DNA of 64,000 nt from Nymphaea colorata (Eukaryota; Streptophyta; Magnoliopsida; Nymphaeales; Nymphaeaceae), in NCBI RefSeq assembly GCF_008831285.2, contig NC_045139.1, positions 23,728,412 to 23,792,411 of the forward strand, given 5' to 3'. How positions within the stretch are numbered: position 1 is the first letter of the stretch; every line of letters starts with the position of its first letter. A model generated the notes under the pieces. It worked only from the letters and a program-made list of their open reading frames with translations. It made no database searches and had not been told where the DNA came from. The position numbers and the translations under genes are program-made. This document shows positions 1 to 11,581 of this stretch, piece by piece.

Positions 1-65
1 GTGGATCTGGGGCCATGAGGTACCATTTCCTGATGCTCACGTTACTTTAAGTGTGCATATGTGAG

Positions 66-230
66 TAGGCCTGGGCGCCGGGTCGGGTCACCGGTGGGTA
101 ACCGGTACCTGGCCTGACAGGGGCCTGGTTCCGGGCCGTAATTTGCGAATGTCGGGCTTTCGCTCGTTGCGCCCGGCCCGGCCCGACGTTAAAATGGGCC
201 GGGTCCTGGTTTTATGTGGGGGCCCGATTG
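66..230 (+). mobile_element. GC-rich, possibly hAT-like transposon end
   Basis: Shortly after the SELENBP donor site, AT-rich sequence changes abruptly to TAGGCCTGGGCGCCGGGTCG, followed by many CCGG/GGCC-type palindromes up to about 215. Plant hAT transposons often begin TA(G)-N-N-TGGGC with such subterminal repeats. The same block recurs at 40556 in copy 2, and an inverted relative ends at about 10801. No partner terminus or 8 bp duplication was found, so this is a suggestion only. Confidence 0.3.
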
Positions 231-691
231 TGCTTAGGTCGAGTCTTGACTCTCGACCTAATTGCTAATTCTCTTAACTTTCCCTTTTCATTTGAAAGGG
301 AGAGGGGTGCGCCTGCGCTGCTCACTGTTGTGCCTATCCACGGACCACCGTTCGCCGTCGTCATCGCTGCCGTCGCACTGCTGGTCCGTCACCGTCGTCG
401 CATGCTTTCACAACATTAGCTGTGAACAGTAATCTTCTTGCCGTAGCTTTCTTCCCCCTTTCTCTTCTTTCCTCTTCGAATCTTCTTTTACTGTTTTTGA
501 AGTTTTTTTTTTGGGTTACCTTGGTGCTTCACCTTTTATTTTGCAATCGATCAGTGTTGGGACTGGAAAGCTTAAGCTTTGATAGTTATTGCATATATTT
601 TTTGCTGGCATGCGGATGCCTTTGATAATTAGCTTATTTAATGGACAATTAAATTTAACTGGAATGATCTGATAACTGATTTTCACCACAG

Positions 692-1210
692 GTCTTGCTG
701 TAAGTGTTCGACATCCTTACATGTTCTCTGCTGGTGATGATAAGCAGGTTAAGTGTTGGGACCTTGAACAAAACAAGGTATGGAATGTGGCAACCTCTAA
801 TTCTAAATTTACAAAATTTTCAGTTTCTTGTCAATGTCCCCGTCACACAAACCATTTTTTTCTTTCTTCTGGTCGAGTGGAATGTTAAAAGTAAGATTGC
901 CATCCATGCAACAGGTTATCAGATCATACCATGGTCATTTAAGTGGTGTGTACTGCCTAGCTCTTCATCCTACTCTTGACATTTTGGTTACGGGTGGCCG
1001 AGATTCTGTTTGTCGTGTATGGGCTATTCTTTTTTTATGTAAACTTTTGTGGAACAGTTCTTTTCCCGCTCCTTGTTCATGTCATCTCTTGGAATCTGAG
1101 GTACTCTTTTTTATTTTTTTTTCCAGGTTTGGGACATACGAACCAAAGCACAAAGTTTTGCTCTATCACGGCATGAAAACACAGTTTGCTCTGTTTTCAC
1201 ACAAGCTGTG
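692..1210 (+). pseudogene. PRL1-like WD40 gene fragment (three exons), copy 1
   Basis: PRL1 is a nuclear WD40 protein of the spliceosome-associated NineTeen/MAC complex. Three exons with good splice sites are visible. 692-777 (after CACCACAG, before gtatgg) encodes [18 protein letters not shown] then [10 protein letters not shown]. 915-1016 (after CAACAG) encodes [19 protein letters not shown] then TGGRDSVCR. 1127-1210 (after TTCCAG, before gtatgg) encodes [19 protein letters not shown] then VCSVFTQAV. The three exons are open and join in phase, covering about two WD40 repeats of a protein that normally has seven. No N-terminal part or downstream repeats are present. The piece sits in an intron of the SELENBP pseudogene on the same strand. 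An exon present in copy 2 (41042-41108) is deleted here near 560-575. Confidence 0.85.
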
Positions 1211-1994
1211 GTATGGTCCTTTGCACAAAAGCATCTACTTGTTATGATTGGTAGGGCTTTCCTTGTGAAATGTGAACTGTAGAATGTTTGCCAGCTTATC
1301 ACAAAAGCATCTACTTTTTATTGCTTGTTTGTTTCTTCTAGGTTGCAATATCTGTGACACCTTTCGGAATTGGATTATGGCTGACATGCCTGGACTTATG
1401 ACTGATTTCCTTATGTCACTGGATGATCGCTTCCTTTATTTCTCAAACTGACTGCATGGTGATGTCAGGCAGTACAACATTGAGGACCCTTCAAAGCCTG
1501 TTTTGACTGGACAACTATGGGTTGGTGGACTCATTCAGAAGGGAAGCCAGATAGTTGCAATATCTAAAGATGGGGTGGCGGCTCAGTTTGATGTTCTAGA
1601 AGTAAAAGTGTGTGTTTAAGTGATTGTTGTTCTTACCTTTTCTTGCTCTCCTCAGGGAAATAGACTTAGAGGTGGGCCACAAATGATCCGGTTGAGCTTG
1701 GACACTAATAGATTGTAGGTGACTAACTCGCTCTTTAGCACATGGGATCGGCAATTCTATCCGGAGATCTTGGAGGAGGGCTCACATATGTTGCAGATTG
1801 ACGTGGACACAAAGAAGGGTGGATTGAAGCTGAATCCAAACTTTGTATATTTTGGGCTTGAACATGATGGTCCTATTTAGGGTTGACTTCATGGTTGTTT
1901 GAGAATAAATGAGATGAGAACGAAAATAAGATGCATATTCAAACAAGAGTGCCCATTATGTTGAAGTACCACATGGGAATTGCTCAAGAAGCAG

Positions 1995-2080
1995 AACGCC
2001 TTGGATTAATTTGGAGAATTCAAAGAGGTGGCATGTCAACGCCTTGGATTAATTTGGAGAATTCAAAGAGGTGGCATGTC
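1995..2080 (+). repeat. 43 bp perfect direct tandem duplication
   Basis: The stretch beginning AACGCCTTGGATTAATTTGG occurs at 1995-2037 and again immediately at 2038-2080, apparently without a mismatch. It lies just downstream of the SELENBP pseudogene and looks like a recent slippage or break-repair event. Confidence 0.9.
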
Positions 2081-2324
2081 AACGTTGTAGATAAGTTCTT
2101 AAATACATGAGTAGATGTCTTTGTCGCATGTTCTCCCTCCGTCGCATGTTTTCCCTCCTTCATGGATGAAAAATGTTTCCCATCAAAGAAATGACGGCTA
2201 AAATTTTACCCCAATTCTCTTTTTTTGTCCCACACCATCCTAGAAAGAGGACAAAAATATGGATTGGGTTGTGGGCCACTTGAGTACAGAGTCAAGAACG
2301 GAATGCAGCGAAACTAGCCCACCT

Positions 2325-3205
2325 ATATCTATATTGAATTATTTTCGGTATTGAAAGTACAAGTTCATTTGAATATACAAATAATATTTAAGATATTTAT
2401 TTGATCCCTTATAGTTAATGCAACGTGTTTAACTTGTTGTCATATCTATTTTGAATGATTTAAGGTATTGAAATCACAAGTTCGCATGAAGATGAATTGG
2501 ATTTTAGTCATTCATTTGCCCCACTATAATTAATCCAAGGAAATTAATTTGTTGTTATATTTATATTGAATGATTGAAAGAATTGAAATCATAAATTTAT
2601 GTGCACACAAATGAGATTTAAGCCATTCATTTGATCTATTATAGTTAATCCAATGAGTTGAACTTGTATGAAAACGATTAGGATTTAAGCCACTCATTTG
2701 ATCATTTATCTTAAACTAACATGTTTAACTTGTTGTTACTTATATATTGAATGATCCATGGGATCGAAATCACAAAAGCTTAAGTTTGTTTGAATATGAA
2801 TCGTATTTAAATCATTCATTTGATCCCTTATAGTTAATCCAATGAGTTTAACTCATTATAAAATCTATGTTGAATAATTTTAGGGATTGAAAATACATGT
2901 TCTTATGAATATAAATTATTATTTAAGTCATTCATTTGATCTCTCATAGTTAATGCTATACGTTTAACTTGTTGTCATATCCATATTGAATGATATAGGG
3001 GATTGAAATTACAAATTCGCATGAATATGAATGGGATTATGGCCATTCATGGCCCAATTAGAGTTAATCCAACAAGATCAACTTGTTACATTTATATTGA
3101 ACAATTGAAGGGATTGAAATCATAAGTTCGTATGAACAAAAATGAGATTTAAGTTATTCATTTGATCCATTATAGTTAATCAAATGAGTTGAACTTATTG
3201 TTACT
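2325..3205 (+). repeat. Degenerate tandem array, about 8 units of about 115 bp
   Basis: A unit runs roughly: TATATTGAATGATT, then GGGATTGAAATCACAAGTTC, then ATTTAAGTCATTCATTTGAT, then CCCTTATAGTTAATCCAATG, then AGTTTAACTTGTTGT. Copies start near 2330, 2447, 2562, 2740, 2864, 2979 and 3092, with one shortened unit around 2650-2735 that lacks the first half. Units differ at perhaps 15-25 percent of sites. No coding potential is apparent. The array is bounded by the SELENBP remnant upstream and an AT-rich tract (GTATATACATATATATAG) downstream. Confidence 0.8.
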
Positions 3206-4580
3206 ATTATGTACAGTATATCTATTGTATATACATATATATAGTAGTATATAATTGTATGCAACACAATATGTATTACGTGTTATTAAATGTGTGGCCA
3301 TTTCACATTTTGTGGCAGCTTAGTTTCATAGCTGTATCTTTTCATCAATTTTTTGTCTTGCAGATAACCATAATGCTTTGACAGTTGCAAGTTTATGAGG
3401 CCCAGTTATTGCGGTAAGGCATGTTTATGATATTAAGAGTCACTGGTTCCTTGTGTACATATAAGGCATCGAGGTTGAACTTGATTGCTTTCGGAACAAA
3501 TGACTCGTCTAGATGAACTTTGATTCCTTTGCATGTTGCATTCCTAAAACTCTGGACATTACTTGAAAAGAAGGAATATTCAGATGGCCTTCCTCCAGTA
3601 ATGTGTCATGGTGCTTGTGTTCAAGTTTTTGGATATTGTGTTGAAGGTTTTGGAATATCTGTCATGTAATTTCACATGTTTCGATTCAACTTAATGTGTT
3701 GCTGCATACACCTTTACTTGTGGATACATGATTGAGGGTGAGGTTTCAGGGCAAGCAGATGCATGGACAGGTAAGTGTGTCCTTGGAAATGTCGTGTACA
3801 CGTGTTTTGCTATTGGGCATGGCCAGGTGTAGCACAGATCTGGCAAGCAGCTGCAGCATGGTTGCAAGGTTAAAGCAGCTACTATAGGTGGTCATAGCCA
3901 ATGTGCAGTCTCCTGGATTGTGCGTGTTGGAGGGTGGCAGCTGTGGGCTGCCTCTTGGTTGTCGATGTTTAGTGGAGAGGCTTTTCCTAATCCAGAATCT
4001 CACACTGCTACGCTGTGGTTGCAGGTTGAAGACCTACTCGTTCAATGGCTGGACTGGCCACCGTTAGTGGGGATTGACATAGAAATAAAGGAATAGATTG
4101 TTAGAAATCATCACTAGATTAAGAGAAGGACAATTTCAATTTGTTCATTTTATTAAGAATAGCCTCCAAAGGGTGGGTTTACATTGTTTGTTTATACTGG
4201 AAGAAGGATATTTGACAATTCAAGATGAAGCAAGAAAAATCTTAAAGGATGCCTTCCGCCTCAGGTGCAGGTATCTTCTTTGGTGTGCTATTGTCACTGG
4301 CCCTTTGAGAGAGATGGTTCTAGCCCGTCAAATAGTCAGTCTAGTATTTGGAGCACAGACTATATGGAATAGATTAAGAAATATTTAAACTATGATTCAT
4401 ACCTACTATTCATACCTCGTGATCGGCCTCCAACTGCTATTGTTTTTTTCAATTAACTTTTCAATGAGGCATTTCAGAAATCGAGCCACCTTTTCCCTTC
4501 AGAATCACGCTTAGTTTTGCTTAGTTTGAGCTGTGCGAGGGATAGGACAAGTATTTCTATGGATTCTTAGTTATTATATA
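3206..4580. other. Unrecognised intergenic sequence
   Basis: No recognisable gene. There is an open frame at 4098-4388 (plus, 96 codons) with no family motif that I recognise, and short AT-rich stretches near 3220-3290. Base composition is mixed and I see no terminal repeats. Confidence 0.5.
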
Positions 4581-7500
4581 GTGTTGTATCTTGTTACAAA
4601 CCTGCCATAGCCCCAGCCGAGAGCAGTCAACAGAGTGGTCGAGACTGATCGGGGTAACGCCAAAAGAGCACAGCCAGGGCCTAGACCACGTCAAGGCTGG
4701 GCGAAAGCCAACGGCTGAGCAAGAGGAGCTAGGGCCAAAGGAGGTCGCGGCCGTAGAGGATCGACAACTGAAGGAAGAAGGTCCACGCCAGATTGAGAAC
4801 ACCATGTGTGGTTCGGCAGGGCATGGCCGAACCAAGGAAGGAGAGGCTGCCATAGGGCGTGCAGCCAACGAAGGGCGCCAACCCAAGGAAAGAGACGCCA
4901 GCCCAACTCAGGAAGAGGTAGAGTGCCAGGTCAAGGAAGGCCGTCTGGGAGAGGTTAACAGCAGACAACGGGACCCAGCGGTTAGCCACGAAGCAAGGTG
5001 ACCACGAAGCAAGGTTCTCACCTACCGACCAAGACATGACCACACCAGGAGGCGTAGAGCAGACAGACAGAGGAAATAACATGTAACCAAAGGTTGGCCA
5101 CGACAGTAGGCACTCAGGCAAGGGCGCATACAGCAACCCACAGAGAGGCCAATCACGGGACACAGAAGACATCGCCAATCCAGCATGGTCAGTGGCAGAC
5201 TTCAGCAGCGTTAGAGGTTGGAACACGGACAGAGGAGGACCAAGCCTAGATGAGCCAGTGGAACACAGCCCCAAGCCGAGTCCAAACCCGAGTCCGTCTA
5301 GGGAGTCTAGGATCGAGTCTTAAGTAACGTCATGTCTTATTTAGTCCTAGTCAGTTTAGCGCCAATCGTCTTTAAGTCGAGTTGAGTCCTTAGACAATCC
5401 GCCTAGGTAGTGTCTTCCTATTTCGGTTCGGGTGAGCATTTAGATTAGTCGGTCCGGTTTGCTTAATTGGAGTCGGGTCACATGTTCGTTCGGGTCTCGG
5501 ATCACTGTTTGATCTTGTTGATCTTGTTGCAGTTTACTATTTAAACTCTTGTACACCCCATTTGCGGTATTATGCTTTGTTAATGAAATAGAATTTGGAG
5601 TTTATCTCTCTTTTCCCCACCCGCGTGGGGTGTACTTCCCTGCCATGGAGCGTGTAATCCCCGCCGTGGAGGCGTGTAATCCCCACCGTGTAGGTGTGTG
5701 ATTCCCCGCCGCGAAGGTGGTGTACGAAGCTCTCAGCTCGTGTGATTCTGGCTGGGAAGAAGAAGATGCAATCGACGGAGGTGGTGGTTGCTGGAAAATC
5801 ACCATTGAAGCCGACGACCTATGCAGCTTTCCCCGACGCGTAAGCAAGCTCTCCACGGTGCAGCCCCCTTGAACACGAAGGTGGTTAGAGGCCGGTTGAG
5901 TCTCGGGCAGACGTGGAGAAGAGTGGGCTATGGTTCTGCCCAGTTAGTATCCGCGTGATGACAATCCAGCAGCGTGAGAACAAGGTTGGTACCGATAAAC
6001 TCTCCCAGTTCCATCCCTCTCGCTGTTCTTAGCCTAGGTTGAAACTGACCCTAGTAGGCTGGTTTTCTCCCTAGGCACATCAGGAAGAAGGTTGGCCAGA
6101 AAGGAAGGTAGATTTCGAGTCTTGGCGGGCTTAGTGAAGGTCGGCCCTAGTAGGCTGCTCTCCCCCTGTATGATCCAGGGAGTGAGTGATCGGAAAGGTC
6201 TGGCTAAGCAATAGTTAACCGGTTCACGTACGGAGTTAAACCAAGTGGTTAGCGGCGATCGCCGCCGGTAGACGGCCAGTAGCGGTTGCAACAGACTCTT
6301 GGCGGAGCCAAGCGTTGAGCCACGGTGCCGTGGGAGCTCTCATTCAAATCTGAGAGCGGGGCCGAAGTGGAGAGGGGCTGAGCCATATCCAGTAGCCTAG
6401 TAAGAATCGCTCGGACACAAGTGGCCGAGACCGACCATGAACTGTGGTGTATTTGAGTGGCCGGAAATCGCCCATTCGGCGGCCGCAAGACTGGCCATTG
6501 CTCCTTTTCCGGTGGTCACCCAACAGCCACTCGCTGCTTTCAAAACTGCCCTTGGCGAGTTATTTCGGCACTATAGGGGAGCAAGTCCAAGAAGGGCAGA
6601 GTCGTCCTTTTATCGAGCATTTAACACCTTGGCACGGACGAGGAGGACATTAACTCCGGGGGTTCCTTCCCAAGCTCCTCGGTTGACCGCGGGGAACATT
6701 CACTCCTCCAGCCATTCATCCCAACCGTCCCCTCCGCCACGTGTCATCATCATGGGGCCCAAGCCCTTCGAGTTCCAAGTGAGCAATTCTCCTCGCTAAT
6801 CTCTCCCTTCTTCTTTGTAATCCCCCTCTAGCCATTAATCCCTTCCTCCTCATCCGAGCCAGAGTATTAACTCTTACCTCGTAGTCTCTCCCCCTTTTCG
6901 TGAATCCGAGCCTTGCCCTTAATCCTCCCCTCATTACTTGCCTAAGCCATAACTCCCCTCTCATTTCCTAGGCGAGTCATAACTCCCTCTCTAGTAATTC
7001 CGCACCCATTTAAATTCCATAGTTATCCTCGTGAGACTTAAATGAGTCATTAAGCTTCAACCTTCCCGAGCCCTAACCCTCATCGTGTGGCCCTGACCTT
7101 TTGACCTAGACCTAGACCCGAGTCAAACCGAGTCAACCTAGTCAACCCTCTTAGCGTACCCCAGCCTATCCTAGCTCACCTAACCCAAACTGAGCTAGCC
7201 CAGACCACACCTATTCCTTACTAAGCTCGACCCTTCATCCTGAGCTTAGCCCCTTCGCCTTGGAGTTTCGTAGCTAGGTTCCCTCCAAGGCTAGTAAGTG
7301 TCGGCTGCGTATAACCCTTGTCCATTGTCCCAGCCAACCTCCCTACACCACCAACATAAGCCAGGTGGGCCGACACCAAACTCCATCGTCTTCCCTGGCC
7401 AGGCGGGTTGAACACCGTAGGTGCCCTCGCCACCGTCGGCAACTCTCCCTCGCGGCCTCTCCGCACCCGTTGTCGAACCTTCATCGCAGACATCTCGGTG

Positions 7501-7591
7501 ACCTCGGCCAGGCGGGCCGACTTCGTTGCCACCAAGCGCCCGTCGTCAACACTGCACCAAGGCCAATCGTGGCCCATAGCGGTAGCGGCGA
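4581..7591. mobile_element. GC-rich, LTR-like non-coding block (possible non-autonomous retroelement)
   Basis: Composition changes sharply from the AT-rich surroundings. Around 5525-5600 there is an LTR-like promoter and poly(A) layout: TTTACTATTTAAACTC as a TATA-like motif, then TTGTTAATGAAATAG. Upstream open frames (for example 4591-5001) are Glu/Lys/Arg-rich with no conserved domain. No protease, reverse transcriptase or integrase motif was found, and no matched TG...CA ends. It could be an LTR of a large gypsy element or a LARD-type remnant. Confidence 0.35.
5621..5729 (+). repeat. Five imperfect 21-23 bp tandem repeats
   Basis: Units of the form CCGTGGAGGCGTGTAATCCC recur: CCGCGTGGGGTGTACTTCCC, CCATGGAGCGTGTAATCCCC, CCGTGGAGGCGTGTAATCCC, CCGTGTAGGTGTGTGATTCC and CCGCGAAGGTGGTGTACGAA. 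They sit just downstream of the LTR-like TATA and poly(A) motifs. Confidence 0.7.
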
Positions 7592-10500
7592 TGTAACGCT
7601 CGGCTTTTGCAGGACGGATCAGGTCAGGGTCTAGACCCGGACCCGAACTCCTCGTGCGACAGGAGCCCGACACCGCCCTCTTCTCCCTTGTTTTTCCTTC
7701 TCCCTTGCCTTTCCCTCGTCTATCTCCTGGAGGTCTGTCGTGCCAGCGCAGGGAAGAAGAAGACAACGGAGGTGCTGGGCAGCGACGAGAACGACGGCGG
7801 TGGTGCTCAGGTGAGACTTTTGATTCCTCTCTGCCTCTTCCTCCTTCCTCGTCCTTCTTCTCCTCCTCCCTCTCTCACTGTCTCTGCCGTCTCCCCTCTC
7901 AACCGCACGACCTCTCTCTGACCGTCTCCCTCTTCTGTCTCGTGCTTCTCACTTGCACCTCCCTCTACGGTCTCTCTTCCTGTCTCCCCCTCACTTTCCC
8001 GTGTTATCCTCCCTCCTGCGCAGCCCCTTGTCCCCCCCACCCCCCTACCCTGCTCGATTTTCCCCTCTCCGTCAGCACCCTATGCCCTCACGATTTCTCT
8101 TCCTCCTTCTCACGCCTCCTTCTCCCTTCTCACGTGCTCTCACCCCAACCGCCTGTTTTTTTTCCCTTGACTGCTCCCTCTCCCTCACCGTGTGAGCCTC
8201 CATCAACCGAACCCCTTCTTTTTGCCTTGCCAGCTGCCTTTTTCTCACGGCAGACCTCTGTTTTCTTTTCCTTGTCGCGGATTCCCATCGTATATTGCCG
8301 TTTGAATGGTTTGCAGCTGGCGGAGTCTATCTTCCCCCTCTTACCAGCAAATAGGGCGTGTGAATAGCGACGACAGCAAGCAATCTTGGGCATTGGCACT
8401 TGATCGAATCCTTGAGGTGGCTGCCTAGACTATCGCAGCAGTCTAGATTCTTGATTTGGGTTGAGCAAGGTGTGATTGAGCCCATTTGATTGCATATTTT
8501 CCTTTGGAGCATGTATAATTATTGTGGAAGCATGCTAGAATTTAGAATTGGTGTTTTGGGGACGCATGTTAGCGATTGTGCTTTTTGGGGAAAGTTTAGG
8601 TTTATGTTGGAGAAGCGATGATTTATATATATTGATCTTTTAAGCTTGGGGTGTTGATTTTCGAAGCAATAGGAAAGCATGGTAGAGATTGTGATGTTGT
8701 GGGGAAGATTTAGAACCGTCTTTTTGGGCACGTGGCTCACGCTTTTGCGAGCGGGCGTATCTTGGAGTTATTTGGGGAAAATGTACTTTAATTGGATGTG
8801 ACAATGGGGTTGACGCCTAGACTACAGAAAGCATTTAAGAATGTGAGCGAAGCATTGAGTTTTGGGGTCTCGTGGCAACGTCAAGAAGTTAGGAGGAGGC
8901 CTATTGTAGGGCCGTAGGTCACTACCCGTCGACACCCTCTTGAGGCGATGATATGTGCCTCAATGATTTTGTTTTAGCTTGGTTTGGATTGATAAGCTAA
9001 TTAGTAGAGATCTTACCTTTTTATTTGTCTGCAGGTACACCGGGCACGTCCCGTAGACCTTGAGCGACCAGATTCGAAGCTCGAGGCATTTTGGAGAGTT
9101 TTTTGGACGTGTGACAGGTATGGCAGCATTCCAGGCAAATCCTTGCCTGGGTCTCTGTGTGAATGTGTGTTCCTAGGATCGTGGGATCCTAGGATTGTGA
9201 TGTGATTGATTGTTTGGTGAATGAATGTGTGTATGCATGCAAATGGTTTGATATCTGATATAATGTGTTTTGAAAAGCTATTAGAAGTCTGTTTTGAAAT
9301 ATCACGCCTTTGCATGTGCATGCTAGATTTGATAACTGTTTAGGACAGATGAGGTGGGGTATCGAGTCGAGTGTCTCCTCGACTCCAATTGTGCATTAGA
9401 AAGCATCCTAGAATAATAACTGCATAGGACAACTATGAGCCCATCACAGATCGAACTACTCTCTGTGGTTTGGCTAAGCTTTTCAAAGATGTGATTATTG
9501 TGATAATGAATGTGAATGTTGTGTTTGTTGCATACACATTGCCGCGGGCAATGATATAAATGATTGAACAGAGGGTAGTTGTACCCATAATGTTGAGACA
9601 GTTAGCCAAAGATATTGTTGTTATGTATAGCCCTCGTGTGGAGGCAATTGGAGGTGTGAGTTCACTCGTGAAGTGAACCAACCTCATGAGCTAGCCAGTT
9701 AATTGTGTTTGTGCAAGGATAATTGTAAGAATGAAAGTATAAGAGATGAGAGGCCAGTGGGATGTGGCTATGTGTTTGGGAGTTGTCCTGCCTTCGCCAT
9801 TGGTGTCTCGCCTGTTCGGAGCGCAGGCGGTACAAGGCCCCAGGGTACTGTGTGTGACGTGCTTAGAGTGTGGGCTCCCCCCTTCCCAACCTGGGTGTCC
9901 TAGGGAGGGCTGAGTATCTCTTCGTGGAATTCACACATCCATGGATGTGTGCTCTACCGCTGCAGCGGATGAATGAATCCATGCTGTTCTGGGCCACCAC
10001 AGGGGTTGTCTCTCGGCTGTAGGCCGCCCACGGTGTGCACGTGCTTGTGTTTGCACCGACAGGAACTGTCAATTCACTGATATTGATGAAAATGAAATGT
10101 ATATGAATGATGTGAGTGTGAATGAGAACGATGCGTTATTTCTGAATTGCATGTGGTTATTGAATGTGGTATTGCGGCCTTTGCATGTCGTGGTATAGGT
10201 GAGGGCTCCTTGATAAGTTATGAGGCTGTGTGCCCTACTACAACATGATAGTAAATTGTTTCATAGTTAAAGTAAATGAGAAGAATGCAGTTGTCAATGA
10301 AATGATATGTTTATTCGTGCCTTGCATGTGAATTGAAAACATGTTACTGTGGCCATCGAGTGGCCTTTACATGTCGTGGTCTATGTTGGAGGCCTTCTTG
10401 GCAAATGATGTGGCTATGCCCTGACACGACATGATGATAGATTGTTTTGATGTTTGCTCGTATAATTGAGCCCTACTTAAGAGGGTTTGCACTTTTCCTG

Positions 10501-10619
10501 GCTTGTTGTCATATTGCGAAGGCTAAGCCTTCAGTTGTTTCCTTTTTTAGGTTTTGGCGGATCCGGAGCAGCAGGTTGAGCAGATGGCTTCACTCACGTC
10601 ATACTGGGGAGGTTTTGGG
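7592..10619 (+). mobile_element. Gypsy LTR family X, copy X1, 3' truncated
   Basis: It starts TGTAACGCTCGG like the other X copies (48163 plus, and 25906 minus). It follows the same order: GGTCAGGGTCTAGACCCGGA, a polypyrimidine tract (7680-8270), CAGGTACACCGGGCACGTC (near 9033), a TATCGAGTCGAGTGTCTCCTC block, GGAGCGCAGGCGGTACAAGG (near 9820), and GGTTTTGGCGGATCCGGAGC (near 10548). It stops at GGAGGTTTTGGGTC (about 10619), where X3 continues for about 260 bp more before the LTR end. The sequence there becomes AT-rich, so the 3' end is deleted. No element coding region is attached. Confidence 0.8.
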
Positions 10620-10679
10620 TCAATTATAATAAATTATTATATATATAAATTAATAAAAAATTTAAAAAAAAATTATCAA

Positions 10680-10802
10680 GCCTGAATCTGGCTTATCGGC
10701 TCACCCTGGCCAGCCCGACAATGAGTCAGATCGGCCTGGATTCCTTTTTGCCGAGCCTGGGTACTGGATACCCAACGGCGACTCGGCCCGGTGCCCAGCC
10801 TT
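10680..10802 (-). mobile_element. GC-rich terminus related to the block at 66-230 (possibly hAT-like)
   Basis: Read on the minus strand it begins AAGGCTGGGCACCGGGCCGA, close to the TAGGCCTGGGCGCCGGGTCG block at 66 and at 40556. It borders the truncated end of X1. No partner end or duplication was identified. Confidence 0.3.
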
Positions 10803-10945
10803 AACTCCAACCCTCTTGCTTTGGAAAGACCAATTCTTATTCAAACAAATCGAATACAACTATCTATTAAACCCATTCCAAATTAACATTTCGAAAATCC
10901 AAAAGCAGTGTTTTTTAGACTTTTCTACGTTGTCTTATGAATTTA

Positions 10946-10948
<3 letters not shown>

Positions 10949-10976
<28 letters not shown>
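10949..10976. repeat. (AT)n microsatellite
   Basis: About 14 uninterrupted AT dinucleotides. Confidence 0.95.
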
Positions 10977-10979
<3 letters not shown>

Positions 10980-11404
10980 CTATACAATTTTCGACATTTT
11001 ATTTAACTTAGAAAAAACCAAACATTATCTCGAAAACAAGAATAGAGAAGGGGCAACTTTCATATTCAAACTTGAAATCAATGTTTAATTTAAGCTTTTC
11101 ACATTGCCCTTTCATGTGAATAGGAGGAATATTTCATCTTACCACCGGCTAAGAATTGAAGCTCACACACTTCCCCTCCCCCCAATAAAGTACCAGACAT
11201 ATGTTAGGTGCCTCAAGGTGGCACTTTCATCTTGATTAAGTATCATGTCATGCTCCTCCCGTTTGTAACACAGAGAATTGATGCATCAAACTCGAAACTG
11301 ACCACTCTTCATTGAGCACTATAATTTATATGAAACTAATGTCACGGTTCGTACGTGGGAAGATGTTTTATAACCTCATTTGTACATCACAACGGGAGAA
11401 TTGT

Positions 11405-11581
11405 CTAGGGGCAGAGCCAAGGCTTGGCCCCACCTCGATTTTTTTTTTTAAATTTACATGTAAATTTAAAAAACTTTTACTTGTCATATATAAAAATTTT
11501 GAAAAATGATATTTCGGCTCATGTCAAAATTTAGAAACTTTAATTCAGCCCCCTCATGAAAATTTCCGGCTCCGCTCCTGG
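11405..11581 (-). mobile_element. MITE-like element, copy 1
   Basis: The ends are inverted and GC-rich: TAGGGGCAGAGCCAAGGC on the left and CCGGCTCCGCTCCTGG on the right. The interior is AT-rich with TCAAAATTTAGAAACTTTAA, matching the complement of AAAGTTTGTAAATTTTGACA in copy 2 at 12418. The left part (GGCCCCACCTCGATTTTTTT) matches the complement of the copy 2 right part. Length is about 180 bp with no coding sequence. Confidence 0.6.

Larger units (their letters stand above)
1..1879 (+). pseudogene. Selenium-binding protein (SELENBP / methanethiol oxidase-like) pseudogene, copy 1, 3' part
   Basis: SELENBP proteins are cytosolic beta-propeller proteins related to methanethiol oxidase. Three exon pieces can be read. 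Bases 1-19 end in codons for G-H-E at a GT donor. Bases 1342-1607 follow a TTCTTCTAG acceptor and encode [37 protein letters not shown] and WVGGLIQKGS. Bases 1656-1879 follow CTCCTCAG and encode RLRGGPQMIRLSLD and [20 protein letters not shown]. These are family-conserved stretches. The copy is dead: a frameshift lies between VAISV and MPGL, a TGG codon is TGA inside the N-W-L-H-G motif (near 1450), and a Tyr codon is TAG near 1717. The intron between 19 and 1342 contains PRL1-like exons. The 5' half lies outside the window, and a second copy is at 34818-40508. Confidence 0.85.

Noticed and set aside
828-1247. 139-codon frame crossing PRL1 exons
   Set aside because: It reads through the introns. 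The true exons are defined by splice sites and conserved WD40 sequence.
4591-5001. 136-codon Glu/Lys/Arg-rich frame
   Set aside because: No recognisable domain. Overlapping frames on the other strand are equally long, as expected in GC-rich DNA.
7654-8367. 237-codon plus-strand open frame
   Set aside because: Ser/Pro/Leu-rich translation of the CT-rich tract of the X1 LTR. The same tract in X2 and X3 gives unrelated frames.
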